Source of the DNA: Pseudogymnoascus destructans
Lineage: Eukaryota; Ascomycota; Leotiomycetes; Thelebolales; Thelebolaceae
Direction of reading: 5' to 3'
Assembly: GCF_001641265.1 (NCBI RefSeq)
Contig: NW_020167548.1
Span: 248,001-312,000 of the forward strand
Length of the DNA: 64,000 nt
The notes below the pieces were generated by a model, which did no database searches, was not told the DNA's origin, and worked only from the letters and a program-made list of their open reading frames with translations. Shown one piece after another: positions 42,728 through 54,970 of the stretch. The position numbers and the translations under genes are program-made. The first letter of the stretch is position 1. Each line of letters starts with the position of its first letter.

Positions 42728-43757
42728 ATGGCTCCTTCAACAACTCGTCGTCATTCAAACAACAACACCAACAGCTCTAGAGGCTCTTCAACCCCTAGAA
42801 GAAGAGGGGGACATCAAGTTCATCTAAGTTTCGCTCCTCCGCCCGCAGGAAATGATACAGCACCTCTAGTTCCCATCGATTTGGATCCAACAACTCGCAG
42901 AGCACCTTCAGAGCCTGCCGACCCTCCTGAGCCCGCTGGAAAGGCAGGTAAATGCTGGGCCTGGATCTTTCAGCATATGCTGAGTGAAAACATTGAAGAA
43001 CGATACTATGATGACATTACAGGAAAGGAATTATGGTACTGTGGTTACTGTACGAAGACCTACCATACAAACGGTGGCACAAGGTCTGCAGAGGATCATT
43101 TGGCTACCCATGGATTGAAGAAGGGAGACCTGAGGAATACCAGTCACCTCTAGTGACTCTACACATCAACAAGCTCTAGCCGCTGGTTTCAAACGACAAT
43201 TCGAGATGGGAGAAGAGCACCAGTTCAAGTGTAGGAATATGGGGACAACTGGTGGTGATTCCATCGTTCCAGACCGACTAGAGCTTCTTTACACCAGGTA
43301 TGATAGTCATCCTCACCTCTTTTTAATGCTAACTATCTGCAGATTTATCTCCGTGAGCTTCCAACCTTTGCGACTCGTTGAATGACAAGAATTCCGTGAT
43401 TTGCTCGAATATATCAACCCTGACACTATATGCTGGCTTCCTCGAGCTCACTCTACAATTAGCATATGGGTAGAACGACAATTTAATGCTCACAAGAAGA
43501 GAGTTAAAAACAACGTCAAGAATGCGCAGTCAAAGATACACGTTTCCTGCGATATGTGGGACATCAACAAATGGCCTCCCAATACTTGTTATAATCTTTT
43601 ATTACGTCGGAGCAAATGGAAAGGTGAGAAGAACCATGGCAGGTATGAAAGAGGTCTCTGGCAACAAAACAGGAGAGAATCTAGCTTTTGTAGTGATAGA
43701 GGTTATTAAGGATTGGGAGGTTCAGCACAATTTGGGATATTTTATGATGGATAAGGA
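42728..43757 (+). pseudogene. hAT transposase N-terminal part with BED zinc finger
   Basis: MAPSTTRRHS opens a Ser/Pro-rich leader, then a BED finger with WYCGYC and HLATHG. Later REFRDLLEYINPDTICWLPR, HSTISIWVERQFNAHKKRV and KIHVSCDMW follow the usual hAT order. A transposase intron is visible at 43298-43342 (GTATGA, GCTAAC, CTGCAG). Stops at about 43153 and just after LRLVE break the frame. hAT similarity ends at about 43757 after LGYFMMDK, where a pogo C-terminus takes over. Confidence 0.75.
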
Positions 43758-44658
43758 ACTTCCATCAAAAGGCACTTGATCAAGCAGTACGTAGCTATGA
43801 CTATGAGTATAAGCTACGTACGTTCCTTTCCGATCTTCCACAAATCCGACAGCAATCCTTAACTGTCCGGACAATTCAATCAGGTTGGAGAAATGCAGGA
43901 CTATATCCATATAATCCTCCACTAGTAATTGATAAAATACAAGAGACCCGGAATCAAACACCAGACTATGAGCCATTTGCTTCGTACGACCTTATCTCAA
44001 CTCCAAAAACTAGTGTGCAAACTATACAGGCAGTTAAACATTGGCAGAAGAGAGTAGAGGCAGCTTTCTCATCACCGTCAAGAGAAGGGTTTCAATCATT
44101 TGCACGTGGAACTACAGTTGTTTTACATCGGGCTGAGCTCTATAAGACCGAGCTTGACATTGTTACCTTATGGTCAGCAGAGCAGAAAACAGCAAAGGCA
44201 AGGGCATGGAAATCGCTACAGAAGGGGGGGCAGTTATATGCATCAGACGCCCGACTGTTACGTGAGGAGAAGGAAGCAAAATTACAAGCAAAGGCAGAGG
44301 CAAGAGTAGCAAAGGAATCAAAGCAAGTAGTAAAGCAGCTACAGGTGCAACAACAGAAAATTGAAATCGAAGAGCGAAGGGTTGAGAGGAAGAGGGTAGC
44401 AGAGCGGAAGAAGGTTGGGTTAAAATCCAAAGTGATAATTTTACGGTATGGTAAGGATCATAGTGATAGTAACATTGAGATTAGTAGCGACAGTAGTAGT
44501 GGAGATAGTGATAGTAGCTCTATTGATTTTATTATTTAATTATATAGTTACATAGTTGCTATATGAGGCTTATTTCTTTCATTTTGTGTGTTGCACATAT
44601 CGCTGTCACGTGCACAGATCGCTGTCGCCACCTACGAGCAAAGTGGGTGGAACACCGA
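43758..44658 (+). pseudogene. pogo/Fot1 transposase C-terminal fragment joined to the hAT part
   Basis: From HQKALDQAVRSYDYEYKLRT it continues SLTVRTIQSGWRNAGLYPYN, the typical Fot1/pogo post-catalytic region, and ends in a long basic coiled coil and a Ser/Asp-rich tail (SDSSSGDSDSS) with a stop at 44539. The non-coding end has ATCGCTGTC twice and GTGGGTGGAACACCGA, probably the 3' terminal repeat, which abuts a gypsy reverse transcriptase at a TA near 44659. The catalytic part is absent. Confidence 0.7.
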
Positions 44659-46687
44659 GTACTGCTTTTGTCTTTTCAGGGTCCATCTGAATGCCTTCTG
44701 TTGAAATTCTATGTCCTAAGAAATCAACTTGAGACATATGGAAAAGACATTTCTCAAGTTTGCAAAAGAGTTGTGCTTGAGATAGCTTCTCTAAGACTTG
44801 TCTAACATGTAGAACATGCTCTTGAGTGTCTAAAGAGTATATAATAATGTCGTCTAAGTAGACAACGACAAAGATATCCAAGTAAGGTCTTAGAATATCA
44901 TTCATGAGAGCTTGGAAAGAAGCAGGTGCATTGGCAAGCCCAAAAGGCATTACCTGGTATTCAAAATGACCATAGCGTGTTCTGAATGCTGTCTTCCACT
45001 CATCACCTTCTTTGATGCGTATCAGGTTATAAGCTCCCCTGAGATCTAACTTGGTAAAGATCCTTGCTGAAGAGAGCCTATCCATGAGCTCAGGGATAAG
45101 GGGTAAAGCATATCTGTTTTTAACAGTGACTGCATTAAGGCCCCTATAATCAACACAGAGATGCAAGGAGCCATCTTTCTTCTTGACAAAGAGAATGGGA
45201 GCTCCTGCTGGTGAGGAAGAAGGTCTGATAAAGCCAGAACTAAGGTTCTCATCTAGGTATTCTCTGAGAGTTTTCAGCTCTAATTCAGATAGAGAGTAGA
45301 TAGGGCCGTAGGGAGGCATTGAGCCTTCTGCGAGTGGTATCTCATGGTCATAAGGCTGGTGCTTTGGCAGAATTGATGTCTTTGCCTTGTCAAAAAGATG
45401 TTGGTAGTCTTGGTATGCTAAAGGCAAAATGACCTCCTGAGATGATTTCTCCAAATCTGAAGTAGCTGCTATCTCCAGGAAAGGTTGGAAAGGTTTAACC
45501 CATATCAGAGATGATATATCGTCCATAGTTTGGTCAAAATCCTTGATCTGGGACAAGTCTGAGTCTTGGACCTGAATAGGGGTAACTGAGGCTTGAAGGG
45601 GTTTTCAGTATTGAGCTCAGGATTTGAGCTAAACCCAAGTGATAAATGCTTCCAATTGATAGTTGGATCATGCCTTTGAAGCCATGGAAGAACTAGGATG
45701 ACTGGGTACTTCATTGGTATAACATCTAAAGAGATGGTGTCTGAAAATGTTGATTTTCCTAGGGGAATCTCAAGTTTGAGTACTGGGGTGTTGCAGGTAA
45801 TGGAACCTGAACTGATAGGAGTTCCATCAATGACTCGGAACAACTCTGGAGCGCCTTTGGGAATTGTAGGTAACTGGTGTGTCAAGATGAGGTCTTGAGA
45901 TATAAAGTTGCCTGTTGCCCCTGAGTCTATCATAGCCCTTGTAGATAACACCTGTTGTTTGAAATGGAGTTGAATAGGGATTAACAGGTGTGTGAAACTC
46001 TGAGAAAGCACCATCAACACATCTTTGTTGTCTAGGGGAGAAGTTGTAGTCTCAGTTGAAGTTGTGCCTGGTGGGGATTTTTCAAGTTTTTCAGGAATAG
46101 CAGCTGTGACTGTGTCTGAGGCTGCTATATGTTTTGAATCAGCACTCCCCCATGCTGAATAGCACTCCTGAATTCTGTGCCCCCCTTTGCCACAGTATAA
46201 ACAAAGGTTGTTGTCCATTCTGTGTTTTCTTTCTTGAGGAGTAAGTTTACCCCTTTTCAGTTTTTGAGGGCTTCTTGTAGGCTGAGGTGCTGGATTTGCT
46301 GTAGATCTCTTTATAGAGGCGTCTAAGTCCATAGGTTCAGGTGCTGAGTCCTTAGCAGTTGGTGTAGAGGTGTAATTGTTGAAATTTCTTGTTGGATGCC
46401 AGTCTTAGTTCTTCTCCTTTCTTCTTGCAAAAAGCCTATCATCAAGTCTGACAGCTTTCTCTATAAGCGTTTGAAGTGTTGTAGGGCGTTCTTCTTTGCT
46501 GAGTTCATCCTTGCTTCTTCATTCCAAGTCAAGTGAGAAGTGATTCTCCTAAATTCTGTTGTATACTGAGCAGCAGAGGTCTTTTGACATAGCTTCTGTA
46601 GCTCTCTTTCTGCTGTAGCAGTTTCGTTGATGTCTCCAAAGGTCCTGGTAAGTTCCTCTTGAAACTGGTCATAAGAGGTAATCAAAG
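44659..46687 (-). pseudogene. Truncated second Ty3/gypsy element (gag-PR-RT)
   Basis: On the minus strand: Gag from 46685 (SYDQFQEELTRTFGDI, ITSHLTWNEEARMNSAKKNA), a CCHC knuckle (CLYCGKGGHRIQEC), protease (AMIDSGATGNFISQ), then reverse transcriptase with ILFVKKKDGSLHLCVDYRGL and YLDDIIIYS. It stops in the RT region near 44659. Frameshifts lie near 46465 and 45600 and a TAA stop near 46405 (a Gln codon is likely). RNase H, integrase and LTRs are absent. It differs in sequence from the left-edge element. The gag start is cut at 46687 by copy G. Confidence 0.88.
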
Positions 46688-47623
46688 TGTCATACTGACA
46701 TTCGTTGCACTCAGTTTGCTATCAAACTCAAGAGCAAACTTAGAAATCTCCTCCTCAAACCTACAAGTCACCATACATATCTTGGCTTATCACACCAACA
46801 ACAGAAGCAATACTACTCAACGATTGCTGCAAACTCTTCTACTACATCTGTTTATGCTACATACATCACGGCATATTATTTGAACACTCATTGAACAAGT
46901 TATTAAGAAAATCTCCTCCTTAAGGGGGTGGGCCAATACTACCACATGGCATATCTCTACCAACTAGAGGCCTAGGAACATGAACGATAGCTCTAGAAGC
47001 TTCTACAACCCTCTATGATTCATTACACGTCATCGCTCCTTAGTTACCCACAAGATTGGTTAAGTTATGACATAATTTATCTATAGGTACTCTGACCTTG
47101 GACCTCCTTTTCACTTCCTATAGGCTAGGAACCCAAGAGATGGTTCTATGGGATTCTCTTACATTCGCTACATGATTAGCAAGCTAGTTGTGGGTCGCAC
47201 TTGATTTCTAATACATTTACCAAGCCTGGTTAGTCATGGAAAGTCATGGAAAATGAGAGAACTACACTCCTTTGGCATAAATAGGATTGCCCTTTCCTTA
47301 AGAAAGGGCAAGCAGACAATACAGTAAATCGACTATCACATACTTCCACGTCTTTTCCAAGCTTCCAAGCATTGATCTTGTTACTCCTTGTTTCTGAAAA
47401 GTCAGTGAGGTGCTAACCTCTGACTTATCCCTGAGTTCTCAGACTCAACATCTGTTACAACTTGTCTAAACCACTCCACTATATCATACACCTGATTGCT
47501 GCGTTGTGGAATAGTCTAAGCTACGACCCTTTGGCTCTTTTTACTAAGACAGTGTGTTGTCTTAGTAAAATCATCCCTTCCTTTGGTGGCTAGATTCTCA
47601 CATCTGGTGCACCCACCATTACA
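46688..47623 (+). mobile_element. Copy G of the ~0.9 kb repeat, full length
   Basis: 936 bp, TGTCATACTGAC to CACCATTACA, nearly identical to copy D, including a segment from GCAAACTCTTCTACTACATC to AAGGGGGTGGG absent from copy A. The left flank is gag, the right flank is unrelated, and the bases (CAAAG and CTATT) do not match. Confidence 0.88.
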
Positions 47624-48270
47624 CTATTGTCGTACTTACTGATCTTGCATATAGTAACGATGTAGAAGAAAGAAGAAAGAAGAAAGGAAGGGCAAAATAG
47701 TGAAGTTATAGCTTAACATCATAACAGGCGTTGATAGTACTACAATAAGTAGTACTATCAAAACAATAGTACTATAATAAGTAGTACTATCAAAGCAATA
47801 GGGGTAACTTAAACACGTGATATTCTACACTATTGTTGTCACGTGATGTCCATATTGGTTATATTGTTTATATTGTTTATATTATACTGTATTGCCAAGC
47901 TTTATTAGCGCCATATTGTGGCAATACAATATGGGAATTTCCTAGCAATATACTGCCAAGCCGCACTATTGGCAACACTGGTCCTGAGCCATGCTTCAAT
48001 CAAGTCCTACAGCCAGAGATGGCTGACTTATTTCCTTTGTCATATGTAGTGGGAGGGGCCCAAGACTCGACTGCGAGTCATGGCTGCTGATACTTTTGGT
48101 AGCCGATATGCTTTGCAAGCCAGCATGGGTCACAGTATCGTATCCCTCAGTGTCAAGAGTAGATTCCCAAGTAGTTCGTTACTCGTAGTTATTAAAAGGA
48201 ACTAGACCAGTTGTGGGATTCTGATCTAAGCCTAGAAGCCAGTTAACAAATATACCAACAAATCCATCCC
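47624..48270. repeat. Repeat-rich spacer with short inverted units
   Basis: It contains two copies of a TAGTACTA-rich unit (about 47724-47800, ATAAGTAGTACTATCAAA twice), then the 47880-47982 segment shared in inverse orientation with 9363-9460. The remainder up to the kinase relic shows nothing recognisable. Confidence 0.55.
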
Positions 48271-49060
48271 TCATTTACCAATCTGCATCCAAGGATGGTC
48301 TAGAGCTTGCTGGGCATTCGGTCTATCCCGCGGAATTGGGGCAAGTAGACCTCGAATAAATTCTATGCCAGATTGATCCAATTGAAGAGACTGATACAGG
48401 AATCAGGATGGGTTTTCGCAGAATTTATACAAGGGCCAGGTGGAAACGGAACAACTCCACTTCCCAGCCGATAGACGATGCATCCCAGTATCCATAGATA
48501 TACGGCAGTTGTATATGCAGACTTGTGAAGGTCTTCTCGAGGCACGTAATCTAATATCTCAGGCGCCATATATGAGTCCGTGCCTATTTGTGTCCGGTAT
48601 GCGGTTTCCTCGGTGCGTCTTTTAGTTAATCCAAAATCGGCAAGCTTGACCCACCACTGGGGACCCGTTCTACATACTAAAACATTCTAAGGAGATATCA
48701 GCACGTGTATCATGATAATGTCAGCTAGCCGGTTACCTTGGGCAGATCTCGGTGAACAAAAGATTCCGAGTGCATGATCTTCAGACGTTCTAAGATTTGA
48801 GAGGTGATGAGCCTGATTTCTGATTCCATTAATTGTCTAGACCTCGAAGGCACATTGTGCTCAAGATCACCTAGGGGAATGTATTCCATAGCCAAATATA
48901 CGCTGTCAGAATCGTCGAACCAGCCTAAGAATTCCACAAACACGGCGGCCTCTTTGTATTTCAATTTCGAGAACTCCACTAGGCCTCAAGCTCCCTTTGA
49001 TATTCTCTTTTCAGTGTCGATCCGCTTGTCCACAGACGCTTCACTGCCCTCTGCTCACTC
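48271..49060 (-). pseudogene. Ser/Thr protein kinase pseudogene
   Basis: Minus strand. Exon 1 has AAVFVEFLGWFDDSDSVYLA, MEYIPLGDLEHNV, IRLITSQILERLKIMHSE and FVHRDLPK. A 50-nt intron (48736-48687, GTAACC...CTTAG) leads to NVLVCRTGPQWWVKLADFGL, then GTDSYMAPEILDYV. HRDLKPxN is shortened to HRDLPKN, and VDLW of the F-helix reads VYLW, losing a conserved Asp. Similarity shifts frame near 48420 (to DQSGIEFIRGLLAPIPRDRP, ending HPWMQIGK). The N-terminal lobe is incomplete. Related families are common accessory kinases in ascomycetes. Confidence 0.75.
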
Positions 49061-49572
49061 CCCTCCATGAGAACCTCCAAACTAACTTCGCCAAATGCGC
49101 CCTTCCAATGATTCGCTCAACCCTCCACACTTTTTGCTTCGGGACACATCTCTGACCAGATACCAGGTTGGATCTTTGTGTGGTCGAATTGAGAGAGGTG
49201 GGAGAGGTGGGAGGACATGGTGGACTATGGATATTACAGGTCGCAAGCCTGCGACAGCCTTGCGACGGGACTTATGTCTTGATTCTCAGTCTCTATTAAT
49301 ATTAGAGCACTGTTAGTGTCACTTTCGTATCATGGCTTCTAGAAGATTTCTGCAAAGAGTCGTTAAGGATTAGGACAACGGGGTTTTAGTTTTTAGATTC
49401 AAGAGGAGTGCCTTAACTCTGGTAATTAGCTAGTGATGGACGGCCACTCTCCCCTCTAACTATGCCCCTCTCTACCATCCTCTTAAAATTCTTGCACCTA
49501 CTACGCTCATTGTGCAACGCTTAGCCGCTTCCACCCCAAAATTCCCTCAGAGGGTTAAGACGAATACACGCC
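49061..49572. other. Spacer, no gene seen
   Basis: Between the kinase relic and the F-box gene, which have opposite orientations, so it would have held two promoters. No repeat or frame of interest. Confidence 0.4.
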
Positions 49573-50559
49573 ATGGATGGGGAAAGACATTCAGTATCCT
49601 TCACTTCAATGCCAGCGGAAGTCTTATTGCAAATCACCAAACTTGTGCCCGACCTCCGATCCCTACATAGCCTGGCCCGTATGACCTCATGGTACCTGGT
49701 TGGCGCCATCTTGCTAATAGTACCCCCTGTGAAACGCGATACATGGGCGCAACATCTTGGGTAGAGAAATTGTTTTTCGTGCCTTCTGGCGTTTGCAGCT
49801 ATTCTACGACTTCAAGCGGGCTGCACAAAACTCTTGATTGGCTGCTTGGCCACGTTCTGATACAGACAGGATTATAAACTTGCGTCTAGACGAACTTTTA
49901 CCTGAATTTAGGCCCCTTCTAGCTCACCACGAGATCATAAGCGTCTGCGAATATCTTCAGGCGTCCGATGAAAATAGCTCGCTCCAGGAAATACTCCCGG
50001 CAAGAAAGGTCAAGGTCAGAATAGGGCCTCATGACATAGTACTAGATGCTCGGTATATTACCCAGCGACCTTCCTATGCCCCAGAAAGGTTATTAATCCG
50101 ATGCTATGGCTTTGCATTATGAGATATCCCTCGGCTGGAGACGTTGAACTTATGTAGTAAATACTGTCATTTGACAGCGTTCTCGCATTACTGGTATCCA
50201 TGGCGTAGCCTCGTAAGTACAGAAGAGCTTGCTACGGTGGAAAGGAGACTCGCCACAGAAGAGGGCGAAAAGACGAGGCAAAAGTGGGAGATGTATGAAA
50301 GAAACATAAATATGGGGCGGGATTTTGCACAATCAGTGTTTCGGCACGGATACTAATATACCCGTAGTATCCGGGTATATCCTCGAGTATATACCTACCC
50401 TTTAATATTTGAAGAGTATCCGGCGTATCCGGATACTCTAGAGTATATATCCAGATATATGCCAAGAGCAGCCAAGCGTTGGAAGCACTATACCTAGAAG
50501 CATCCAACGGTAGAATATACAACGAAAAGTCATAAGAATACACCGTCAAGCCTATCGAG

Positions 50560-52350
50560 TAGTGCATCGTCGTTCTTTAAGCCACGGAACTAGCAAATGC
50601 AGCCTATTCAAGCATCAAATAGTAGAGCGAAATACCGAGAGTTATTACTCTCATTTGTTATATCAAATAACCTCTCCTTACGACTTATTAAGAGCTATTC
50701 GTTTCATCAATTAGTACAATTCTTAAGCCCAACTACTTTGTTAATCTCGTCACGAACGCTATCCAAAGAGCTATAGCGGCAATTCTCACATCACCGAGGC
50801 TTATTACAAATAGAACTCTAGTCTTATATTACCTATGGCGGCCGGATATCTATCACATCAGATACATGGACTGCACGAAACTATATAGAGTACACTGCTG
50901 TTACAGATCATTGGATTAATGCGAAGTGGCAGCACCGGTGTGTATTACTCGATGTAATCCACCTTCAAGAACCAATTCATAGCGGCGAATATCTCTTAAG
51001 AATTAGCAGCAGTAACAGATAGCTTCCAAATCACAGGTGCCATCTTTACTTGTACATAAGATAATGCCTCGGCTAATACTACAATGCTTTTGGAATTTGA
51101 GAAATTGGCTAGTAAATGCCAGACGTCTATTCAACAACCTTAGACGTTTACTGTTAAAGAAGGGGACGTCTGGTGTATTACACATATCATTAATCTTGTA
51201 GTTCAAGCTGCTCTTAAGAGCTTGAAAATACAGAAACAGAAGCATACTAGTGTGAGCAAGGTCTTGCCCGGATTCCGTAGCGTATAGATAGCTCTTCTAC
51301 TAAAGTATCAGCTACCCTTGAAAAGCTACGAAGACACATTTATGTGTTTCGGAACTAACGAGCATAGAAGGATGCTTTACAGAAGCAGATAAAGGCCGTA
51401 GGCTAAAAGCCATGCCAATTATCACATGATATGCCTATACGCTAGAATTCAACGTACTATATGCTTGAAACTGCTATAAAGCTTCGAATACCGATTACTA
51501 TAGTGTGTACTACACAAAAGCTTGATACTAGTATGAAATGATTGGGCTATTATTAAAGCTCTTGAACAATTATTCTTGGTATTCTTAAAGCCATCGAGAC
51601 GGCTACAAAGCGATTCATATCCAACCCTTAACTTTACTATCCCTCTACTTAAAGATGATAAATAAAGTTATATCGATACAAGAAGATCTTGGTAAAAGCT
51701 CTGCAATTGGACTAGCATGCGGAGCTGCGCTTCAAAAGCTTAATGAGTATTATACTCTTACGACGAATCAGCAGTGTAAGCACTCAGCTGTTGCTACAAT
51801 TTGCGACCCACGAATGAATCATACAGTATTCAAAAGGTTATATCCAAATACTATAGATGATACACGAAGATCACGAGCAAGGGCACAATTCGAAGACGTC
51901 TGTAGGACATACCAAAAGCGAGAGTATCACCTTGATACAGAGCGTATCAATCGTGAAACAGCCCTTGCGGAAGCAATAGGTACTACAACTACAATAGATC
52001 AAGAGCCTGATTCTGACGGAGACCTATTTGCGTCAGAGGGCTTAGCATTGAGCCAGAATGGAGGCGGTGGATGCTTGAACCACGGCCTGGTGAGCACACT
52101 GATATTCTCAAATATTAGTGCGCAAAGCAATACCAATATCCAGTTATTGCCTGTATTGCTCGTGACCATTTAGCAATTCCAGCAACATCCGCAGCATCAG
52201 AACGGGTATTTAGTAATGGTAGTGATATTATTACACAAAGCGGAATAGGTTATCACCGCCGACGATTAGATATTTACTTTGCTTACGGAATTGGGGTCGG
52301 ATACAAGAGGCTGACAGTGATGGCGATGATGCTGACGATGAGGCATACGA
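50560..52350 (+). pseudogene. Decayed hAT transposase of hAT-4
   Basis: Only the later part is readable: IGLACGAALQKLNEYYTLTT, AVATICDPRMNHTVFKRLY, EPDSDGDLFASEGL, then in another frame ARDHLAIPATSAASERVFSN. The N-terminal half (50560-51650) is full of stops, with many TAG codons. Same family as hAT-2, which also has KLNEYYTL and VATICDP. Confidence 0.8.
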
Positions 52351-52370
52351 ATAGGGGCACACGAATAGGG

Positions 52371-52393
52371 GTTAGGTTAGGTTAGGTTAGGTT
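52371..52393 (+). repeat. GGTTA pentamer repeat
   Basis: Four GTTAG units inside hAT-4. Not the TTAGGG telomere unit. Confidence 0.7.
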
Positions 52394-54147
52394 ATTACTA
52401 TTACCAAAAGCTTCATTTTTATATACTCCATTTAGCCTCATATATCCGGATATATACCTACTCTACCCGTAAGAAAGTGGCCGGGTATATACCCTACCCG
52501 TGGGAATCACGGATACTACCCGGATACATATCCGCCGAACACTGTGCACAATTCGTGGAGAATGTGATTGAGTCATAATTGGTACGTTAAATTTAATAAG
52601 TAGAATAACAGCAAAACGATGTAGTGTTCCGCTAAAGTTGCTATTCAACGGGACGAGTTGACGACAGATCTTGGTAATGCAGTAGACCTCGTTATGGGGG
52701 CCGAACTGACCTGTCTATTATGGTCGAAGGTGAAAGGGAGTGTTGGAAGGGGGAAAGGGGTGGTTAGAACTGCACTACTTTATACCCAGCCGATTGTGAG
52801 TATTAGACATTCAAATTCGGTGTCTGATGCAGGGAGAGCTGAGGGGTACAAAGATGGACTTAGGATTCAGCAAGAGGCTATGTGCATGCGTGTGTGAATA
52901 TCTGCTAGGTGATATATTTCTGGACGATAGAGGGGAATATGGGGTTGCGAGTCTACAACACCGATATCCCATCTCAGCCAGCAAGGCAGCGCAGGATCTA
53001 AGAGTTCCGCGAGTTCTGCCACTCACCTACATCCAAAGCTGTGCGTCTGCATCTGTATTACACATCCCCATCCCGAGCACACGGCCACTGGCCGCCACAA
53101 ACCTATTTCCAGCGCACCGAACCGGTTCTATGTCAGGTGGTATTCAATAGGAATGCACCCAAGCCGCCAACGAGCTGAGGGTGTCTTCACAACCCAGCAC
53201 TGACCAAGGTTTGTACAGCACATATGGTAAGGAGTGCGAATGTGTGCGTGGGTGGCGCCTGTCCCCCATCCAGCAAAGCGACAAGGGAGCGGCTGCCGCT
53301 CGCGACGCAAGGGACCGAGGCGTGCATGATTGTTGCAGGATGGTGTTGGTGGCGCGGGGAAGGAGGGGGAAGGAGTTCTGTAGGAATAGCGAAGGCCGAA
53401 GGCGTGTAGCATAGGGGGTATGGGATGAAGAAAGGGATAATGGAGATAGATAGGGGAAATGGCACGAAGAATGCGGGATGGGAGAAAAGGGGGAAACGGA
53501 GGGGTGAGAAGGGAGAAAGGGCAGGGGGGAGACAGTTATAAATAGAGCCGAAGGGATAAATTCTACTAGCTAAAAATTGTTGATACTAATCCTCAGTCAA
53601 GGGAGTGTTCGATAGTCGATGGAGGAGAAAGGGGATTCGGCATGGGCTGTGAGAGTACCATAGTAAGACGATGCATCAACCCAACCAGACCCTCTTGCCA
53701 CGACATCCCAATCGAGACACAACACCGAGCCGGATATCCCATCAAACCAATCCCTAACACCGAGAGCAAGTGCGATCCAAAAATAACCCCGATACCACAT
53801 CTTATCATTATCCACGATCCCGCCATACACCTCGCACCATCCTCGCCCTTCCGCCCCCTCCATTTCCCCGCCCGCCTGTGCACTATCTGCGATCGCGCCG
53901 GTGGGTGGGCGGCTCGTGTCGCATCTCATCGTCAGCGGTCTATCGCTTCGAACGCTATCTCACTCGTCCGTCTCACAGATATCGCCTTGCCTCATCAACG
54001 GTCATCCATCACCCCAACGCGGGGAATGACGCACAGGACATACTCCTAGCCCACAACATTGCAGATCCTTATGCTGAGCGGCGGCGTGCATGCTGTTGAG
54101 CGAAGGAGTGATGGGCATGGGCAGGAGATTGGCGCCGTGAGCGCGGG

Positions 54148-54300
54148 GTGAATGATGGGTGATGGGTGATGGGTGACGGGTGACGGGTGACGGGTGATGG
54201 GTGATGGGTGATGGGTGATGGGTGACGGGTGACGGGTGATGGGTGATGGGTGATGGGTGATGGGTGATGGGTGATGGGTGATGGGTGATGGGTGACGGGT
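54148..54300 (+). repeat. GGGTGAT / GGGTGAC heptamer array
   Basis: About 21 heptamers, mixing GGGTGAT and GGGTGAC in blocks. Confidence 0.95.
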
Positions 54301-54868
54301 GGTTGGGCTTACATGGATGTTGGAGGAGGGATCAGATGAAGGGGGGGTATGGGATGGGTGGGAAAACTTGGGTGATGGGAATGGGGTACGGTACTCTTGG
54401 AGGGGAGCCACGGGATGTTTTTGTCTCTCCCCGGCTGTGGCTGGTTTTGATAGCTGAGAACCGTTGGGAGGGTTCTCCAACTTGCCGTCTTGTCAAAACT
54501 CCCTCTCTCATGATCACTGCATTTCCAGTTCCCCTGCTCACAAGCTATCATTTACAGCCGCCGGCTGTGAACCCCAAACAAGCGACGGTGTTTGGTTACA
54601 GGCCATCCCTTGCTTGCGGGGGAACTGAGTGTTATAGTGTTATACCGCCTATATGCACGGGCATTTTCTTCTCGGACGCTCGGGCGGCACGGGTAGGTGA
54701 ATGTACGAGATCCGTCCGGTACAGCAGCGGTACAGCAGCGATGCGGTGGGCCGCGGGATGCGTAGATGGGACCGGGGAGACAATGGTCGACCACGGCATA
54801 TCGGAGATGGGAAGGGGTAGACCCTACCTTGTGCTCAGGGCAGTTGAGCACAACTAATATTAGCAGCA

Positions 54869-54970
54869 AAGGAGGCGATATGGAAGGAAGGAGGCGATAT
54901 GGAAGGGAGGAGGCGATATGGAAGGAAGGCGGCGATATGGAAGGGAGGAGGCGATATGGAAGCAAGGAGG
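54869..54970 (+). repeat. 18-bp array AGGAGGCGATATGGAAGG
   Basis: Five to six units with single-base variants. Confidence 0.92.

Larger units (their letters stand above)
50335..52544 (+). mobile_element. hAT transposon (hAT-4) with perfect 8-bp target duplication
   Basis: Left end CAGTGTTTCGGCACGGATAC; right end, reverse complemented, CAGTGTTCGGCGGATATGT. TGCACAAT precedes (50327-50334) and follows (52545-52552). 2210 bp, inserted in the F-box gene. Near both ends lie many GGATAT and GGGTATAT words, subterminal repeats typical of hAT. Confidence 0.95.
49573..52578 (+). pseudogene. F-box protein gene disrupted by a hAT transposon
   Basis: Host parts are 49573-50334 and 52553-52578. MDGERHSVSFTSMPAEVLLQ followed by ITKLVPDLRSLHSLARMTS is an F-box, which binds Skp1 in SCF ubiquitin ligases. 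Further frames give DRIINLRLDELLPEFRPLLA and then IPRLETLNLCSKYCHL. A TGA replaces an expected Trp at 50120 (FAL*DIPRLE), and frames change near 49760. The hAT insertion separates GRDFAQ from FVENVIES and its stop, only eight codons from the end. The substrate-binding part is not recognised. The gene was already damaged or has decayed since. Confidence 0.75.

Noticed and set aside
52371..52393. Interstitial telomere
   Set aside because: The unit is GGTTA, not the TTAGGG typical of filamentous fungi, only four copies, and inside a hAT element.
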